Shown here: one piece after another, positions 4,978 to 6,441 of the stretch
Layout of the letters: every line of letters begins with the position of its first letter
Position numbering within the stretch: the stretch's first letter is position 1
Assembly: GCA_016200725.1 (NCBI GenBank)
Contig: JACQEE010000092.1
Coordinates: forward strand, 1-6,441
Length of the DNA: 6,441 nt
Reading direction: 5' to 3'
Source of the DNA: Chloroflexota bacterium
Lineage (GTDB): Bacteria > Chloroflexota > Dehalococcoidia > SHYB01
Translations under genes and position numbers: made by a program
The notes under the pieces: generated by a model
Database searches by the model: none
Seen by the model: the letters and a program-made list of their open reading frames with translations, nothing else
What the model was told of the DNA's origin: nothing

Positions 4978-5007
4978 ATGAGTCCCGCATCTAACGAAGT
5001 GCCATGA
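4978..5007 (+). other. Possible nine-codon leader ORF overlapping the moaA start (ATGA)
   Basis: ATG at 4978 opens MSPASNEVP and ends in TGA at 5005-5007, which overlaps the moaA ATG at 5004 as ATGA. An in-frame ATG at 4972 would give two more residues. The first ATG coincides with the predicted transcription start, so it could be read as a leaderless ORF that couples translation into moaA. With a length of nine codons, chance is a real alternative. Confidence 0.2.
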
Positions 5008-6044
5008 CTTCTGTCACGGAAAAGACGACGGCGACATCGGTGCTCGACCGCATGAAGCGGCCGCTGCACGATCTACGCATTTCGGTGACCGACCGCTGCA
5101 ACTTCCGGTGCACGTATTGCATGCCTGCCGAGGTGTACGGCGATCGGTACGAGTTCCTGCCGAAGGCAGAGATCCTGACGTACGAGGAGATCGCGCGAGT
5201 GGCGCAGGTGTTTGTGCGGCTCGGCGTGCGCAAGATACGGCTCACGGGCGGCGAGCCGCTCGTGCGCGAGGGCGTCGAGCGCCTCGTGGCGATGCTGGCG
5301 CAGATCGAGGGCGTCGAAGACTTGGCGATGACGACGAACGGCTACCTACTCGCGTCGAAGGCGCAGGCGCTGAAGGATGCGGGGCTGCATCGCATCACCG
5401 TGAGCCTGGACACGCTCGACGACGAGATCTTCGGGCGCATGAACGGTCGCGGCTTCGGCGTGCAGCGCGTGCTCGAGGGCATCGAGGCCGCGGAGACGGC
5501 AGGCCTCTCGCCGGTCAAGATCGACGCGGTCGTGCAGCGCGGCGTCAACGACCAGACCGTCGTGGACCTGGCGCGTCGCTTCAAGAGCACCGGCCACATC
5601 GTGCGCTTCATCGAGTACATGGACGTCGGCAACGTCAACGGCTGGAGCGCGGACAAGGTCGTGCCGTCGGCGGAGGTCGTGCGCCACATATCTGAAGCCT
5701 TTCCCGCGGAACCAGCCGAGGCGAACTACTATGGCGAGGTGGCCGAGCGCTGGCGCTACCTCGACGGCTCGGGCGAGTTCGGCGTCATCTCGTCGGTGAC
5801 GCAGCCGTTCTGCGCGACGTGCACGCGGGCGCGCCTCTCGCCGAAGGGCGAGGTGTATACCTGCCTCTTCGGCACGCAGGGCCGCGACCTGCGCGGCCCG
5901 CTGCGCTCCGGCGCAAGCGACGCTGAGTTGGAGCGCCTGCTCGCGGGGGTGTGGGCGTCGCGCACAGACCGCTACTCGGAGCAACGCGCGTCGCTGCGAA
6001 AGGCGAGTGGCAAGAAGATCGAGATGTACCAGATCGGGGGGTAG
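5004..6044 (+). CDS. moaA: GTP 3',8-cyclase MoaA (molybdenum cofactor biosynthesis, radical SAM)
   Basis: MoaA performs the first step of molybdenum cofactor synthesis. It converts GTP to 3',8-cyclo-7,8-dihydro-GTP by radical SAM chemistry, and MoaC then makes cyclic pyranopterin phosphate. The 346-residue product has the usual length. The radical SAM cluster is CNFRCTYC (Cys32, Cys36, Cys39). The SAM-binding LTGGEPLVR follows, then MTTNG, VSLDTL and FIEYMDVG. The C-terminal GTP-site cluster has the CX2CX13C pattern with Cys270, Cys273 and Cys287, and RARLSPKG between the cysteines. The protein ends in Gly-Gly (YQIGG), the conserved tail that MoaA inserts into its own active site. All key residues are present, so it should be functional. 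The ATG at 5004 is preceded only by a weak GAAG. No other molybdenum cofactor gene is in the window, so moaA appears to stand alone here. Confidence 0.97.
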   Translation: MTSVTEKTTATSVLDRMKRPLHDLRISVTDRCNFRCTYCMPAEVYGDRYEFLPKAEILTYEEIARVAQVFVRLGVRKIRLTGGEPLVREGVERLVAMLAQIEGVEDLAMTTNGYLLASKAQALKDAGLHRITVSLDTLDDEIFGRMNGRGFGVQRVLEGIEAAETAGLSPVKIDAVVQRGVNDQTVVDLARRFKSTGHIVRFIEYMDVGNVNGWSADKVVPSAEVVRHISEAFPAEPAEANYYGEVAERWRYLDGSGEFGVISSVTQPFCATCTRARLSPKGEVYTCLFGTQGRDLRGPLRSGASDAELERLLAGVWASRTDRYSEQRASLRKASGKKIEMYQIGG

Positions 6045-6138
6045 GAGCGGCGTACTGCTGCGCCGCTTACTTCCATTCGAAGAGTTTCCCCTGGGCGTTG
6101 TCGTGCTCGTCTATCTCCCATTCGAACACTGCCGCAGG
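6045..6138. other. Spacer between moaA and the rdgB remnant, with 9-bp direct repeats
   Basis: No RdgB N-terminus is found here in any frame. CCATTCGAA occurs twice, at 6073-6081 and 6118-6126, 45 bases apart. On the minus strand 6067-6130 reads like a protein tail ending in GKLFEWK and TAA, but the frame has no recognisable upstream homology. A break in sequence continuity near 6130 is likely. Confidence 0.4.
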
Positions 6139-6441
6139 ATGCTGACGCTGGCCGACGACTCGGGCCTCGAGGTAGACGCCCTCTCGGGTGAGCCAGGGCC
6201 ACGCTCGGCGCGATACGCGGGCGAGGGCGCGTCGGATGAACAGCGTAACCGCTATATGTTGTCGCTGCTCGCGGGGGTGCCGGAGGCGAAGCGCACCGCT
6301 CGCTTCCGTTGCGTCATCGCCGTCGCGACGCCGGATCTCAAGGTGCGAACCTCGGAGGGGACGTGCGAGGGCGTGATCGCGCATGCGCCGAAGGGCGACA
6401 ACGGGTTTGGCTACGACCCGATCTTCTACTTCCCCGAACTG
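6139..6441 (+). pseudogene. rdgB: RdgB/HAM1-type XTP/dITP pyrophosphatase, N-terminus missing, 3' end beyond window
   Basis: RdgB/HAM1 enzymes hydrolyse the non-canonical nucleotides dITP and XTP to monophosphates and keep them out of DNA. From the ATG at 6139 the frame gives 101 residues to the window edge: [12 protein letters not shown] with the catalytic aspartate region, [19 protein letters not shown], then [17 protein letters not shown], which holds the base-recognition FGYDP motif. These are the middle and late parts of the roughly 200-residue family. The first 60-70 residues are absent, including the N-terminal ATxNxGK motif that contacts the triphosphate. The upstream frame is open but unlike RdgB. 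GCC GCA GG just before the ATG would read as family-like AAG if one base were restored, hinting at a frameshift or junction there. There is no Shine-Dalgarno sequence before 6139. It is either a broken gene or an assembly fault; the family assignment itself is secure. Confidence 0.85.

Noticed and set aside
5346..5984. Minus-strand ORF opposite moaA
   Set aside because: Antisense shadow of an intact and unambiguous moaA.
1..6441. CRISPR array, tRNA, rRNA or transposase
   Set aside because: No regularly spaced direct repeats, no cloverleaf or rRNA-like stretch, and no transposase motif were seen on either strand.

Overview
The window is GC-rich (roughly two thirds by eye) bacterial DNA with densely packed genes on both strands. 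It most resembles a Chloroflexota genome, for example a Dehalococcoidia-like lineage. The reasons are the Thr-Pro linker of the secreted CAP protein, the intergenic hairpin repeats of the CCCTTCGACTTCGCTCAGGG type, and the mix of ScoAB-like CoA transferase with a stand-alone acyl-CoA mutase large subunit. The phylum call is an inference; no rRNA or tRNA marker is present.

Layout, left to right. (1) 1-1099, minus strand: a secreted CAP/SCP-domain protein with a long Thr-Pro linker, running off the left edge. (2) 1100-1286: a spacer with a TATAAT box that sits exactly one promoter distance from the CAP start codon, a perfect hairpin, and a dispersed repeat. (3) 1287-3114, minus strand: a three-gene cluster, CoA-transferase subunit A, a small AT-richer membrane-anchored or lipoprotein-like hypothetical, then CoA-transferase subunit B. 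(4) 3115-3375: a divergent regulatory region with two perfect palindromes, a promoter in each direction and a hairpin-rich leader. (5) 3376-4834, plus strand: an adenosylcobalamin-dependent acyl-CoA mutase large subunit, broken in the middle. (6) 4835-5003: a hairpin, a repeat copy and an extended -10 promoter. (7) 5004-6044, plus strand: an intact moaA. (8) 6045-6441: the middle of an RdgB/HAM1 nucleotide pyrophosphatase whose N-terminus is missing, running off the right edge.

How the genes fit together: a family I CoA transferase and a coenzyme B12 acyl-CoA mutase are transcribed divergently from one 261-bp control region. The mutase has Phe at the position of Tyr89 and Gln at the position of Arg207 of methylmalonyl-CoA mutase, the two residues reported to separate isobutyryl-CoA mutase from methylmalonyl-CoA mutase. 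The pair therefore looks like a module for activating and rearranging a short, uncharged (possibly branched) carboxylic acid rather than for propionate metabolism. The B12-binding small subunit the mutase would need is not in the window. moaA (molybdopterin synthesis), rdgB (nucleotide-pool cleaning) and the CAP protein have no evident link to this module.

The most notable points are the loss of about 77 codons plus a frame change inside the mutase, the N-terminally missing RdgB (two lesions within 2 kb, either real decay or misassembly), the small foreign-looking gene splitting the two CoA-transferase subunits, the 26-nt palindrome abutting the mutase -35 box, and start codons placed as if transcripts were leaderless. 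No mobile element, CRISPR array or RNA gene was seen. I do not see evidence for a wholly new system.
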